A DNA stretch of 64,000 bases from Methylobacterium sp. C25. Lineage in GTDB: Bacteria; Pseudomonadota; Alphaproteobacteria; Rhizobiales; Beijerinckiaceae. Shown one piece after another: positions 11,974-19,575 of this stretch. A program made the position numbers and the translations under genes. Location: assembly GCF_021352225.1 (NCBI RefSeq), contig NZ_JAAUVI010000004.1:1-64000 (forward strand), written 5' to 3'. Each line of letters opens with the position of its first letter. Within the stretch, counting starts at the first letter, position 1. The notes under the pieces were generated by a model. That model did no database searches. It was not told where the DNA came from and saw only the letters and a list, made by a program, of their open reading frames with translations.

Positions 11974-12801
11974 TTGGCCGCTGGCGCAGAGGACATCGTT
12001 TTGATCACATCGCTGCGGAAGCGCAGGCTGCAGGACGACGGCCCGGGCAAGCCTTACGAGCGTCGTCTCGAGACGACAGCGCAGCTAGAGGAGCTTTCGG
12101 TCCTCTCCCGGAACGACTTGGTCGAACGCTGCGCTCTCCCGCGTGGCAATCCCGGCTACGTCGAGACGGAGTGCCTCCTGTATTTTGTCAGAAGGACCCG
12201 CGTCGACAATTCCGACAGCTATTTCGACCGATTGTACGGCCTGCTCATGAAGCGCGTCCTCAAGCGCCTCCCGAAAGCGGAGAGCGCCGGTGGCAGGGCG
12301 GAGTCGTTCAACGTCGGCGAAATCCGGGACAAGATGTTCGAGCGCTTCGTAACGCTCGTGGCAGAGGACCATCGCGTCTACTCGGAGAAGCTCGACTTCT
12401 ATGAGATCCGCTTCGAAAGCGCGCTGGCCGGAAGCCGCAAGGACGCGGAGAGGAAGGTCTGGCGGGAGGATAACCGGCGGACCAGTCTGTCGTACGATGA
12501 CGAGTCCGGCGACCTTTCGAAGGAGGTCGAGGAGGCCGCAGGAGAATGCGATCCGTTCGACGTCGCGAGAAAATCGTCGACGAATTACCGGTTGAGGCTG
12601 GACCCGGCGATAGACACTCTACCACCGGAACAACGCAGGATCGTCGAGATGGTCAGGCTCGGGATACCTATCGACTCGAATGAGACCTTTGCCGTCACGA
12701 TCTCGAAAACCCTCGATCGATCGGAGAAGACGATAAGGACCCATCGCAATCTGGCGTTCCGCGCCATCGAACGCTTCACAAAGGATGGAGACGATCGATG
12801 A
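11974..12801 (+). CDS. Sigma-70-like protein heading the protease-helicase cassette
   Basis: About 275 residues from TTG 11974; TTG 12001 is an alternative with a better-placed AGAGGA ribosome-binding site, giving ~266 residues. A region-2-like helical segment spans ~70-170 (SYFDRLYGLLMKRVLKRL, then DKMFERFVTLVAED). A clear sigma region-4 HTH spans ~205-265: LPPEQRRIVEMVRLG, then TISKTLDRSEKTIRTHRNLAFRAIER. It is more divergent than housekeeping or ECF sigma factors and may be a dedicated activator. Its stop overlaps the next start (ATGA, 12798-12801), so it is translationally coupled to the XRE regulator and, through it, to the protease-helicase-nuclease gene. The precise activity is unknown. 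Confidence 0.75.
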   Translation: MAAGAEDIVLITSLRKRRLQDDGPGKPYERRLETTAQLEELSVLSRNDLVERCALPRGNPGYVETECLLYFVRRTRVDNSDSYFDRLYGLLMKRVLKRLPKAESAGGRAESFNVGEIRDKMFERFVTLVAEDHRVYSEKLDFYEIRFESALAGSRKDAERKVWREDNRRTSLSYDDESGDLSKEVEEAAGECDPFDVARKSSTNYRLRLDPAIDTLPPEQRRIVEMVRLGIPIDSNETFAVTISKTLDRSEKTIRTHRNLAFRAIERFTKDGDDR

Positions 12802-13379
12802 GCGCCGGCCCTTCGCAACCGTCTCTGGACGATGTTCTCGACGCCTTCGCGGTCGAGCCCCAGCACGACCGTCGGACGCTGGAAGACTACTTGAGACGAT
12901 ATCCCGACTTCGCGCGCGATCTCGTCGATCTCTCTCGCGAACTTTCGCGGACCATCGTTGAAGACGATGAACCGTTGACCGACGAGGAGGAAGCCCTGAT
13001 CGGCAGGGCGCTCGAAACTCACCGACTGGCGGCCCTGGGAGGGATTGGAGATCCATTCTCGGGCGTCGCCACGTCCCGACTGCGCGAGATTGCCCGGGAA
13101 CTCGACGTTCCTAGGCAGGTGGTTTCGGCGTTCAGGGAGCGGAGGGTGAGGTTGTCCTCGGTTCCTCGGCGTTTTCTGGGACGGTTGGCCTCGGCATTGA
13201 ACGTCACGGTCGACAATCTTGTCGGCGGCCTGCTGGGCAGCGCCGCTCCCGCAGGCATGCGGAGCTACAAGTCGGACGGGCAGCCGGGCAGCGACGGGCT
13301 CGCGACGTTCGAGCAGATCCTGATCGATGCCCAGATCGAGGGCGTGGAACTCCAAGCCCTGATGGCGGAGCGCGACTGA
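12798..13379 (+). CDS. XRE-type regulator with N-terminal helical extension
   Basis: This 193-residue protein has an XRE/Cro-like HTH at ~95-142 (LREIARELDVPRQVVSAFRE, then LGRLASALNVTVDNLV). It is preceded by a helical N-terminal domain (LDDVLDAFAVE; TLEDYLRRYPDFARDLVDLS) that may contact the preceding sigma-like protein. It ends 1 nt before the ImmA/IrrE-helicase gene. XRE repressors encoded beside ImmA/IrrE peptidases are typically the protease substrate (ImmR, DdrO). By analogy this is the likely repressor and cleavage target, but no cleavage site can be read from sequence. Confidence is high that it is a gene and moderate for the role. Confidence 0.75.
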   Translation: MSAGPSQPSLDDVLDAFAVEPQHDRRTLEDYLRRYPDFARDLVDLSRELSRTIVEDDEPLTDEEEALIGRALETHRLAALGGIGDPFSGVATSRLREIARELDVPRQVVSAFRERRVRLSSVPRRFLGRLASALNVTVDNLVGGLLGSAAPAGMRSYKSDGQPGSDGLATFEQILIDAQIEGVELQALMAERD

Positions 13380-13380
13380 G

Positions 13381-16300
13381 ATGGATGCGGTCGAGATTGC
13401 ACGGCAATCCGCGGCCGCCCTTCATGAGGAGACGGTCGCGGCAGGTTTCGATCCGAGGAACACCTACGGCTTTGCCGTGGCTGCGGCGGAACTGCGCGAC
13501 ATCGACGTCGAGAAGGCGCGCCCCGGCGCTGCCACGCTCGACCGGGGGCGCGCGACATATTCGCCGGCCTGCAATCTGATCGTCCACGAAAACGCCGGCT
13601 CGGCCTTCGATCAGGCCTTCCTCGTCGCCCACGAGATCGGGCATGCCGAGCTCGGCGACGACGACACCTCGGTCGGTCCGGACGACATGGACCCGTCGCG
13701 TGCGGCAGAACCTCCGCCCGAAGGGTTCGAACGCATCGGCTACAATCGACGGCAGCGCCGCGAGATCCAGATGGATCTCTTCGGTCGCGAGCTGCTGCTG
13801 CCGCGAAGCCTCGTCCGACGGCTTCATGTCGCCGAGGGCCGCACGGCTTCCGCGATCGCCGCCGAATTCGGGATGCCGTTCGAGGTCGTGGCCCAGCAGC
13901 TTCTGGACGCGCTCCTTCTGCCGATCGTCCCCATACCGGCCCAGGCCGACGAGAGTGCCCCTCCGCCTCCGCTCAATGGGCGTCAGCAGGTGGCCGCGAG
14001 GCGCAAGGCAGGCCCGTATCTGCTCGCGGCGGGTCCAGGCACTGGCAAGACCCAGACCCTGACGGGACGCGTCTCGTGGCTCCTTCGCCAGGAGGTCGAT
14101 CCACGCAAGATCCTGCTGCTGACGTTCTCGAACAAGGCCGCCGGGGAGATGGCCGAGCGGATCGCACGGGTCGACCGAAGCGCGGCGGCGGCCATGCAGA
14201 TCGGCACGTTCCATTCCTTCGGCCTCGACCTGATCAAGCGCTTCGAACAGACGGACCGTCCGAGACGAATGATGGATCGAGCGGAGGCGGTCGAACTGCT
14301 CGAGGAACGCTTCCCCGGCTTCGATCTGAAGGAATACCGCAACCTGTACGATCCGACGCGGAACGTGTCGGAGATGCTGAAGGCCATCTCGCGGGCGAAG
14401 GACGAGGTCGTCGACGAGCACCGGTACGCCGAACTCGCGCAGGCCATGGCAACGGCTGCCGATCTCGTCGAAGACGGAGAGGCCGCGGCACAGGCGAAGG
14501 AGCGAGCGGCCAGGGCAGGGGAGGTTGCCAGGGTCTACGCAGAATACGAACGTCTGAAGGCTCGCGACGGCTGCCTGGATTTCGGCGACCTCGTCATGAG
14601 GCCGGTTCTCCTCCTCGAAAGGAACGAGCAGGTCCGCGAGGCCCTGCGGAAGCAATACGTCCACGTCCTCGTCGACGAATATCAGGATGTGAACCGCGCC
14701 AGCGTAAGGTTGCTGGAGGCGCTCTGCGGCAAGGGCGAGAACCTGTGGGCCGTCGGGGACGCCCGCCAATCGATCTACCGGTTCCGCGGAGCTTCGTCGT
14801 TCAATACCGCCCGCTTCGGCAAGGAAGACTTCGAAGGCGGACGCCGCGGCCGGCTTCAGACGAACTACCGCTCGACCGGCGAAATCGTCGACGCGTTCTC
14901 CGCATTCGCCAAGGACATGCCGACCGGCGGCGGCGGCTTGAGTTCCAGCCGCGGTAGGAGCGGATCGGAGCCGGAGCTGCGCAAGGTCGACAGCAAGGTC
15001 TTCCAGCCGCCGAAGATCGCGGAGGCGATCAAGGAGATGCGGTGCGCCGGGTACTCCTACGGGGACCAGGCCGTGCTCTGTACTGGCAACGACAAGCTCT
15101 CGGATCTGGCCCGCGAACTCGAGGCCCACGGCATCCCGGTCCTCTACCTCGGCAGCCTCTTCGAACGGTCCGAAGTAAAGGAGCTGCTGTCCTTCCTATC
15201 GATCCTTTGCGATCCGCGCGGAATGGGCATCGTGAGGCTAGCCTCCATCTCGTGCTTCGCCATGTCGATGCCCGATGTCGACGCCGCGCTCTCGCATCTG
15301 CGCCGCTCTCGCGGTCTGCCGGAGGCCTGGGACGTCGACACCGCTCTTTCGGGCATGACGGAGGCCGGCCGGAAAGCACTCGCGGCGATCGCCGCGGCAT
15401 GCGCCGGCTTCGATGCGACCTCGCATCCATGGACCGTTCTCGCGAGCCTTCTGCTGGATCGCTCCAGACTTGCGGCGGAGATGTCGGGGGTCGCGGACGT
15501 AGCCGGCCGTACGCGCGGCATCGCGGTCTGGCAGCTCATGAATTTCCTGAGGGTGCAGCCATCTGGTCGCGGCGCTCCCGTGACGCGTGTCCTGGGACGC
15601 ATCAAGCGTCTGGTCCGCCTACGGGACGATCGGGATCTGAGGCAGCTCCCGGCAGCCGCGCGTACCATGGACGCCGTCCATCTCATGACGATCCATGGTG
15701 CCAAGGGTCTCGAGTTTCCGGTCGTGCACGTACCGGGAATGAACGCCGACACTCTGCCGCGTCCTGCGCAGACGCCGCCGTGCCCCCCGCCGGACGGGAT
15801 GATCAAGGGGGCGAAGGGGAGCGGCATCGAGACCCTGCATTCAGGCCATGCCGAAGAGCAGCAGTGCCTATTCTACGTCGCGGTCTCGAGAGCGCGGGAT
15901 CGACTCTTCATCTATGCGGCGACCGAGAAGTCGGACGGTAACGCGCGCGCCGTTTCGCCGTTCATCGCGCGGCTCGGATCGGGACTGCTGGACAGCCACG
16001 TGCAGCCGATCCTCAAACCGTACGACCCGGAGGAGGACGAGAAGATCGAACTGAGCGTGAGCGGGACGATGACCTTCACGGGCGAGCAGATCGGACTCTA
16101 CGACAGCTGCGCGCGCCGCTTCTTCTACACGCACGTGTTGGACGTCGGAGGACGTCGGACCGAGTCGCCGTTCATGCGAATGCACGAAGCGGTGCGGACC
16201 GTCGTCCGTGGAATTGTGAAGGGAAGCGTCGCTCTGGCGCCGACGTCCCTTCATGGAGCGATGACGGCCGCCCTCGATCAGGCCGATCTGCCGGAGCCCG

Positions 16301-16782
16301 ACTTCCGCGCGTACCGCATCCTCGCACGCGAACTGGTCGAGTTCTTCGTCGCGACCAGGCACGGCCATTCACCCGAAGCGATCACCGAGGTGGTGCTCGA
16401 AATCGGCGATGACCGGATCCGGGTCAGCGCAGACGATTTCATGATGCACTCCGACGGCAGAAGGCGCCTGCGAAGTGTGAAGACCGGCCACAAGCGGTCC
16501 AAGGAAGGAACCGGCATCGCCGCGGCCGCGCTGACCCTCGCCGCTCAGCAGGCGTTTCCCGATGCCATCGCGGAACTCGTCCATCTTGCCGATGGCAAGG
16601 TCGTTGCGATCGGCATGAAGCCGACGATGCTTCGGAATCGACGTAGATCGCTCGAGCAGTTCCTGGGCGATATCCGTGCCGGTGGGTTTCCTGCCAATCC
16701 CGAAGCCGACCGGTGCCCGCGATGTCCTGCCTTCTTCATCTGCGGTCCGGTTCCGGAGGGCGCACTTTTGCGGAGTTGGTGA
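13381..16782 (+). CDS. ImmA/IrrE-like metalloprotease - UvrD helicase - Cas4-like nuclease fusion
   Basis: A 1133-residue three-domain protein. Residues ~1-190: M78 (ImmA/IrrE) metallopeptidase, with zinc ligands in HEIGH (84-88) and the downstream glutamate of REIQMDLFGRELLLP (E128). Residues ~198-870: SF1A UvrD/Rep helicase, with Walker A AAGPGTGKT (216-224), Walker B VDEYQD (~432), TIHGAKGLEF (~770) and VSRARDRLFIY (~835). Residues ~900-1133: PD-(D/E)xK nuclease of Cas4/AddB type, with YDSCARRFFY (~908), an acidic strand VSADDF, SVKTG (~1032) and the cluster CPRCPAFFIC (CX2CX5C, ~1111), so four cysteines for an Fe-S cluster. All catalytic motifs look intact. It follows the XRE gene by 1 nt. 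Helicase-nuclease action on DNA ends is known for the parts; the protease fused to it suggests self-contained sensing. Confidence 0.9.
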   Translation: MDAVEIARQSAAALHEETVAAGFDPRNTYGFAVAAAELRDIDVEKARPGAATLDRGRATYSPACNLIVHENAGSAFDQAFLVAHEIGHAELGDDDTSVGPDDMDPSRAAEPPPEGFERIGYNRRQRREIQMDLFGRELLLPRSLVRRLHVAEGRTASAIAAEFGMPFEVVAQQLLDALLLPIVPIPAQADESAPPPPLNGRQQVAARRKAGPYLLAAGPGTGKTQTLTGRVSWLLRQEVDPRKILLLTFSNKAAGEMAERIARVDRSAAAAMQIGTFHSFGLDLIKRFEQTDRPRRMMDRAEAVELLEERFPGFDLKEYRNLYDPTRNVSEMLKAISRAKDEVVDEHRYAELAQAMATAADLVEDGEAAAQAKERAARAGEVARVYAEYERLKARDGCLDFGDLVMRPVLLLERNEQVREALRKQYVHVLVDEYQDVNRASVRLLEALCGKGENLWAVGDARQSIYRFRGASSFNTARFGKEDFEGGRRGRLQTNYRSTGEIVDAFSAFAKDMPTGGGGLSSSRGRSGSEPELRKVDSKVFQPPKIAEAIKEMRCAGYSYGDQAVLCTGNDKLSDLARELEAHGIPVLYLGSLFERSEVKELLSFLSILCDPRGMGIVRLASISCFAMSMPDVDAALSHLRRSRGLPEAWDVDTALSGMTEAGRKALAAIAAACAGFDATSHPWTVLASLLLDRSRLAAEMSGVADVAGRTRGIAVWQLMNFLRVQPSGRGAPVTRVLGRIKRLVRLRDDRDLRQLPAAARTMDAVHLMTIHGAKGLEFPVVHVPGMNADTLPRPAQTPPCPPPDGMIKGAKGSGIETLHSGHAEEQQCLFYVAVSRARDRLFIYAATEKSDGNARAVSPFIARLGSGLLDSHVQPILKPYDPEEDEKIELSVSGTMTFTGEQIGLYDSCARRFFYTHVLDVGGRRTESPFMRMHEAVRTVVRGIVKGSVALAPTSLHGAMTAALDQADLPEPDFRAYRILARELVEFFVATRHGHSPEAITEVVLEIGDDRIRVSADDFMMHSDGRRRLRSVKTGHKRSKEGTGIAAAALTLAAQQAFPDAIAELVHLADGKVVAIGMKPTMLRNRRRSLEQFLGDIRAGGFPANPEADRCPRCPAFFICGPVPEGALLRSW

Positions 16783-17180
16783 ACGGAGCGCTGCCTCCTT
16801 CAATCCCAAAGGCCTTCGACGGCTTTGCGAATCTCCGAAGAACAGGCGGCAAGTTCGGACCACGACGCAATCGGGCGTTGGCTCGAATTCGCCGGCGCTG
16901 CCCAGCTTTCGCGAAGGCGCTCGTCCGAAATCGGAGCGGTGATCGACGCAGAGACACCGCGCGCGCGCCCAAGGGCATGATCCGCGCCTTCGCATCGGCG
17001 GCGTAGGAGCCGAGCGGCCGAAGCCGTCGTCGGTCTTGGCGCGCGCAGCCTCCTTGGCCCCCGTGCCTTCGTCGTAAAGGAACGAGATTTTTTACGGCCA
17101 AGCTTACCGGTCGAGCCCAGCTCCTTCGATTGATCCTTCGAGACCGGACGCCGTCCGGCCCGCATCGAAGGAATCACACC
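16783..17180. other. 398-bp spacer without a convincing gene
   Basis: No supported gene. On the minus strand all three frames stay open for 100+ codons, and one ends in a protein-like tail (SWSELAACSSEIRKAVEGLWD, stop near 16800). No single frame gives a coherent product, so a decayed or frameshifted gene is possible. An inverted repeat CCGGAC-GCC-GTCCGG lies at 17144-17158, 23 nt before the ubiquitin-like gene start, and may be an operator or leader hairpin. Confidence 0.4.
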
Positions 17181-17900
17181 ATGTCATCCACCGGCGACCG
17201 TGGTCACGACGACCGCCACGACACCTTCCGCATTGAGCTTGCCTTCGAGAGCCTGCAGTTCCGTTCGCTGCAGATCCCGGACCCCGTCCCCGAGGGCAGC
17301 CAGATCCTGCGCGAAGCCGGACTACATCCTCCCGACGACTTCAGCCTCTTCGCCATCCTGCCGACCGGCGACTTCGAGGACGTCCGCTCGAACGAGACCT
17401 TCGATCTGCGCGGCCGAGGCGTCGAGCGCCTCATCGCATTCCGCAGCGACCGCGACTTCCGCTTCGTGGTGCGCGACGCGCGCATCGCCTGGGGCAAGGA
17501 CAAGATCGCCGCATCCGACCTCTACACGCTGGCGGCTCCCGGCCCCGACGAGGCGGTCTTCCTGGACGTCCCCGGCGGCACCGACCGACTGATCGAACTC
17601 GACGAGACGTTCGATCTCTCCGCCCCCGGCGTCGAGCGCTTCGTCGTCGCGCGCAAGCCGCCGACGCCGATCGAGATCATCGTGAATGCCCGGCCCTACA
17701 CGGTCCCGAACGCGCATGTGACCTTCGAGCAGGTCGTGCAGCTCGCCTTCCCTGGCGCTCCCGGAGGGACGAACGTCGTCTTCACGATGACGTACCAGCA
17801 CGCGGCGTCGGAGCCGCATGCGGGAAGCCTGACGGCGGGCGGGGCCGTGGACGTCAAGAAGGGGAGCCGGTTCAATGTCACCCGCACCGTTCAGAGCTAG
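17181..17900 (+). CDS. Multi-ubiquitin protein with three ubiquitin-like domains
   Basis: About 239 residues from ATG 17181, which has an AAGGA ribosome-binding site. Three tandem beta-grasp (Multi_ubiq-type) units are visible: unit 1 ~13-88 (IELAFESLQFRSLQIPDPVPEG to FDLRGRGVERLIAFR), unit 2 ~90-155 (FVVRDARIAWGKDKI to FDLSAPGVERFVVAR), unit 3 ~160-239 (IEIIVNARPYTVPNAHVTFEQVV to FNVTRTVQS). Units 1 and 2 share the FDL..(R/P)GVERF phrase. The C-terminus ends in Ser, without a Gly-Gly tail. Its last 26 nt overlap the E1-like gene. Multi-ubiquitin genes with E1-like partners are known from comparative genomics of bacterial ubiquitin-like systems; the target here is unknown. Confidence 0.88.
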   Translation: MSSTGDRGHDDRHDTFRIELAFESLQFRSLQIPDPVPEGSQILREAGLHPPDDFSLFAILPTGDFEDVRSNETFDLRGRGVERLIAFRSDRDFRFVVRDARIAWGKDKIAASDLYTLAAPGPDEAVFLDVPGGTDRLIELDETFDLSAPGVERFVVARKPPTPIEIIVNARPYTVPNAHVTFEQVVQLAFPGAPGGTNVVFTMTYQHAASEPHAGSLTAGGAVDVKKGSRFNVTRTVQS

Positions 17901-19059
17901 CCCGGACCTCAAGCGCCTTCGCGACGAAGGCTACTGCGTTCAGATCGTCGGCGGGTACCTCGTCATGCGCGAGGTTCCGTACGTCGATGCGCAGCGGCAG
18001 GTCCGGCGAGGCACTCTCATCTCCAACCTGCTGCTGGCGGGCGACGTCGCCCGCCGCCCCGACGCGGAGGTGAACGGCCACGTCGTCCACCTCGACGGCG
18101 ACTATCCGTGCGATGCGGCGGGCAGCCCCATCGACGCGATCCGCCACCAGAGCTGTCACCAGCAGTGGGGATGCGGGCTCTCCTCCCGTCACTCCTTCTC
18201 CAGCAAGCCCGAGGGAGGCTACGCCGACTACTTCGAGAAGATGGCGACCTACGCCGCCATCCTCTCCGCACCCGCGAGGCAGATCGATCCAGAGGCGGAT
18301 CCGCGGATCTACCGGTCGGCCGAGGACGAGGGAGATGAGGGCGTCTTCAAGTACATCGAGACGGCATCGGGACGAGCCGGCATCGGCGCGCTGACGGAGA
18401 AGCTCCGCGGAAGCGTCGCGATCATCGGCCTCGGCGGCTCGGGCGGCTACATCCTGGATTTCGTGGCCAAGACGCCGGTCTCGGACATCCGCCTCTTCGA
18501 CGCGGACGACTTCCTCCAGCACAACGCGTTCCGGGCCCCCGGTGCGCCCTCGATCGAGGAGCTGCGGGAGGTCCCGAAGAAGGTCGACCACTTTGCGGGC
18601 ATCTACTCGAGGATGCACCGCGGGATCACGGCTCACTCCGTGGCGGTCGACGAGACCAACCTCCACCTGCTCGACGGAGTCGACTTCGCCTTCATCTGCA
18701 TCGACTCGGGCGACGCCAAGCGTCGGATCATGGACAAGCTGGAGTCCATCGGCGCGTCGTTCATCGACTGCGGGATGGGTCTCGAGCTTGTCGACGAGAC
18801 GCTCGGGGGCATTCTCCGGGTCACCGCCAGCACGCCCGAGGCGCGGAACCGCATCGGACAGCACGTCTCCTTCGCCGGCGGCGGGGACGGCGACGTCTAC
18901 GCGTCGAACATCCAGGTCGCCGACCTGAATGCGCTCAACGCCGTCATGGCGGTCTTGAAGTGGAAGAAGCTGAAGGGGTTCTACCGGGATTTCGAAGGCG
19001 AGCTCCACAGCACCTACACGACCGACGGCAACCTGCTCCTGAACGAGGTGGCGGCGTGA
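17875..19059 (+). CDS. E1-like ThiF family adenylyltransferase with N-terminal extra domain
   Basis: A 394-residue protein. Residues ~170-394 are the ThiF/E1 Rossmann domain: ATP loop VAIIGLGGSGG (181-191), the acidic DADD (209-212), and the HNAFR segment with N217 and R220 in the usual E1 positions. FICIDSGDAKRRI (~273-285) corresponds to the E1 D-x-x-D/R region. The N-terminal ~165 residues form a separate domain (DUF6791-like) with two cysteines (SCHQQWGC, C94 and C100) and a conserved-looking FSSKPEGGYADYFEKMATY. There is no MoeB/ThiF-type CxxC zinc pair, and the position of any catalytic cysteine is unclear. It is coupled by overlap to both neighbours. Activation of the multi-ubiquitin protein's tail is the likely job. 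Confidence 0.88.
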   Translation: MSPAPFRASPDLKRLRDEGYCVQIVGGYLVMREVPYVDAQRQVRRGTLISNLLLAGDVARRPDAEVNGHVVHLDGDYPCDAAGSPIDAIRHQSCHQQWGCGLSSRHSFSSKPEGGYADYFEKMATYAAILSAPARQIDPEADPRIYRSAEDEGDEGVFKYIETASGRAGIGALTEKLRGSVAIIGLGGSGGYILDFVAKTPVSDIRLFDADDFLQHNAFRAPGAPSIEELREVPKKVDHFAGIYSRMHRGITAHSVAVDETNLHLLDGVDFAFICIDSGDAKRRIMDKLESIGASFIDCGMGLELVDETLGGILRVTASTPEARNRIGQHVSFAGGGDGDVYASNIQVADLNALNAVMAVLKWKKLKGFYRDFEGELHSTYTTDGNLLLNEVAA

Positions 19060-19496
19060 TCCGGCACAGGCACCTCACGCACCGCTTCGTCGAACTCCTC
19101 CCGGATCGGTTGGATCCCGGGGTGCTCTACGTCTCGATGGAGTACGGCACGATTGCGCACAGCTGCTGCTGCGGCTGCGGGACGGACGTCTACACGCCCC
19201 TCACGCCGACGGACTGGTCGATGACCTACGACGGCGACGCGGTCAGCCTGCATCCGTCGGTCGGCAACTGGCACCAGCCCTGCCGCTCCCACTACGTGGT
19301 CCGCAAGGGCAAGGTCATCGAGGCCGGCCCCTGGAGCGACGAGCAGATCGCTACGGAGCGAGAGCGGGACCGCGCAGCCAAGGCGCGCCACTACGGTGCC
19401 GGGCCGCCCGAGACGACACCGACCGCGCCTAAGGCGCCAGTCAAGCCGACGGGGCTCCTGGCGCGGCTGAAGAAGCGTGTCGCACGCTGGTTCTGA
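19056..19496 (+). CDS. DUF6527 family Cys-rich protein
   Basis: About 146 residues from GTG 19056, overlapping the E1-like stop as GTGA. It shows the DUF6527 hallmarks: LYVSMEYGTIAHSCCCGCG (cysteines 37-39 and 41), LTPTDWSMTYDGDAVSLHPSVGNW, then PCRSHYVV (C76, H79). The Cys/His set looks like a single metal site. The C-terminal ~45 residues are Pro/Lys/Arg-rich and probably disordered. DUF6527 genes are commonly found next to multi-ubiquitin and ThiF genes, and this is the third gene of that operon. The biochemical role is unknown; a ligase- or carrier-like step is a guess. Confidence 0.85.
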   Translation: MIRHRHLTHRFVELLPDRLDPGVLYVSMEYGTIAHSCCCGCGTDVYTPLTPTDWSMTYDGDAVSLHPSVGNWHQPCRSHYVVRKGKVIEAGPWSDEQIATERERDRAAKARHYGAGPPETTPTAPKAPVKPTGLLARLKKRVARWF

Positions 19497-19575
19497 CGAC
19501 CGAAAAGCCCGGGTGCGCCGGCCTCATGTCGGCGCACCTCCAACCTCGACCTCGAACTTTTCGGAGAGCGGCGTC

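Noticed and set aside
13204..15129. 641-codon minus-strand open frame across the protease-helicase gene
   Set aside because: Antisense shadow; the plus strand carries ordered protease and helicase motifs.
17181..19496. Reading the ubiquitin-like operon as a CBASS type II or Bil operon
   Set aside because: There is no CD-NTase, JAB peptidase or separate E2; the multi-ubiquitin plus DUF6527 set is different.
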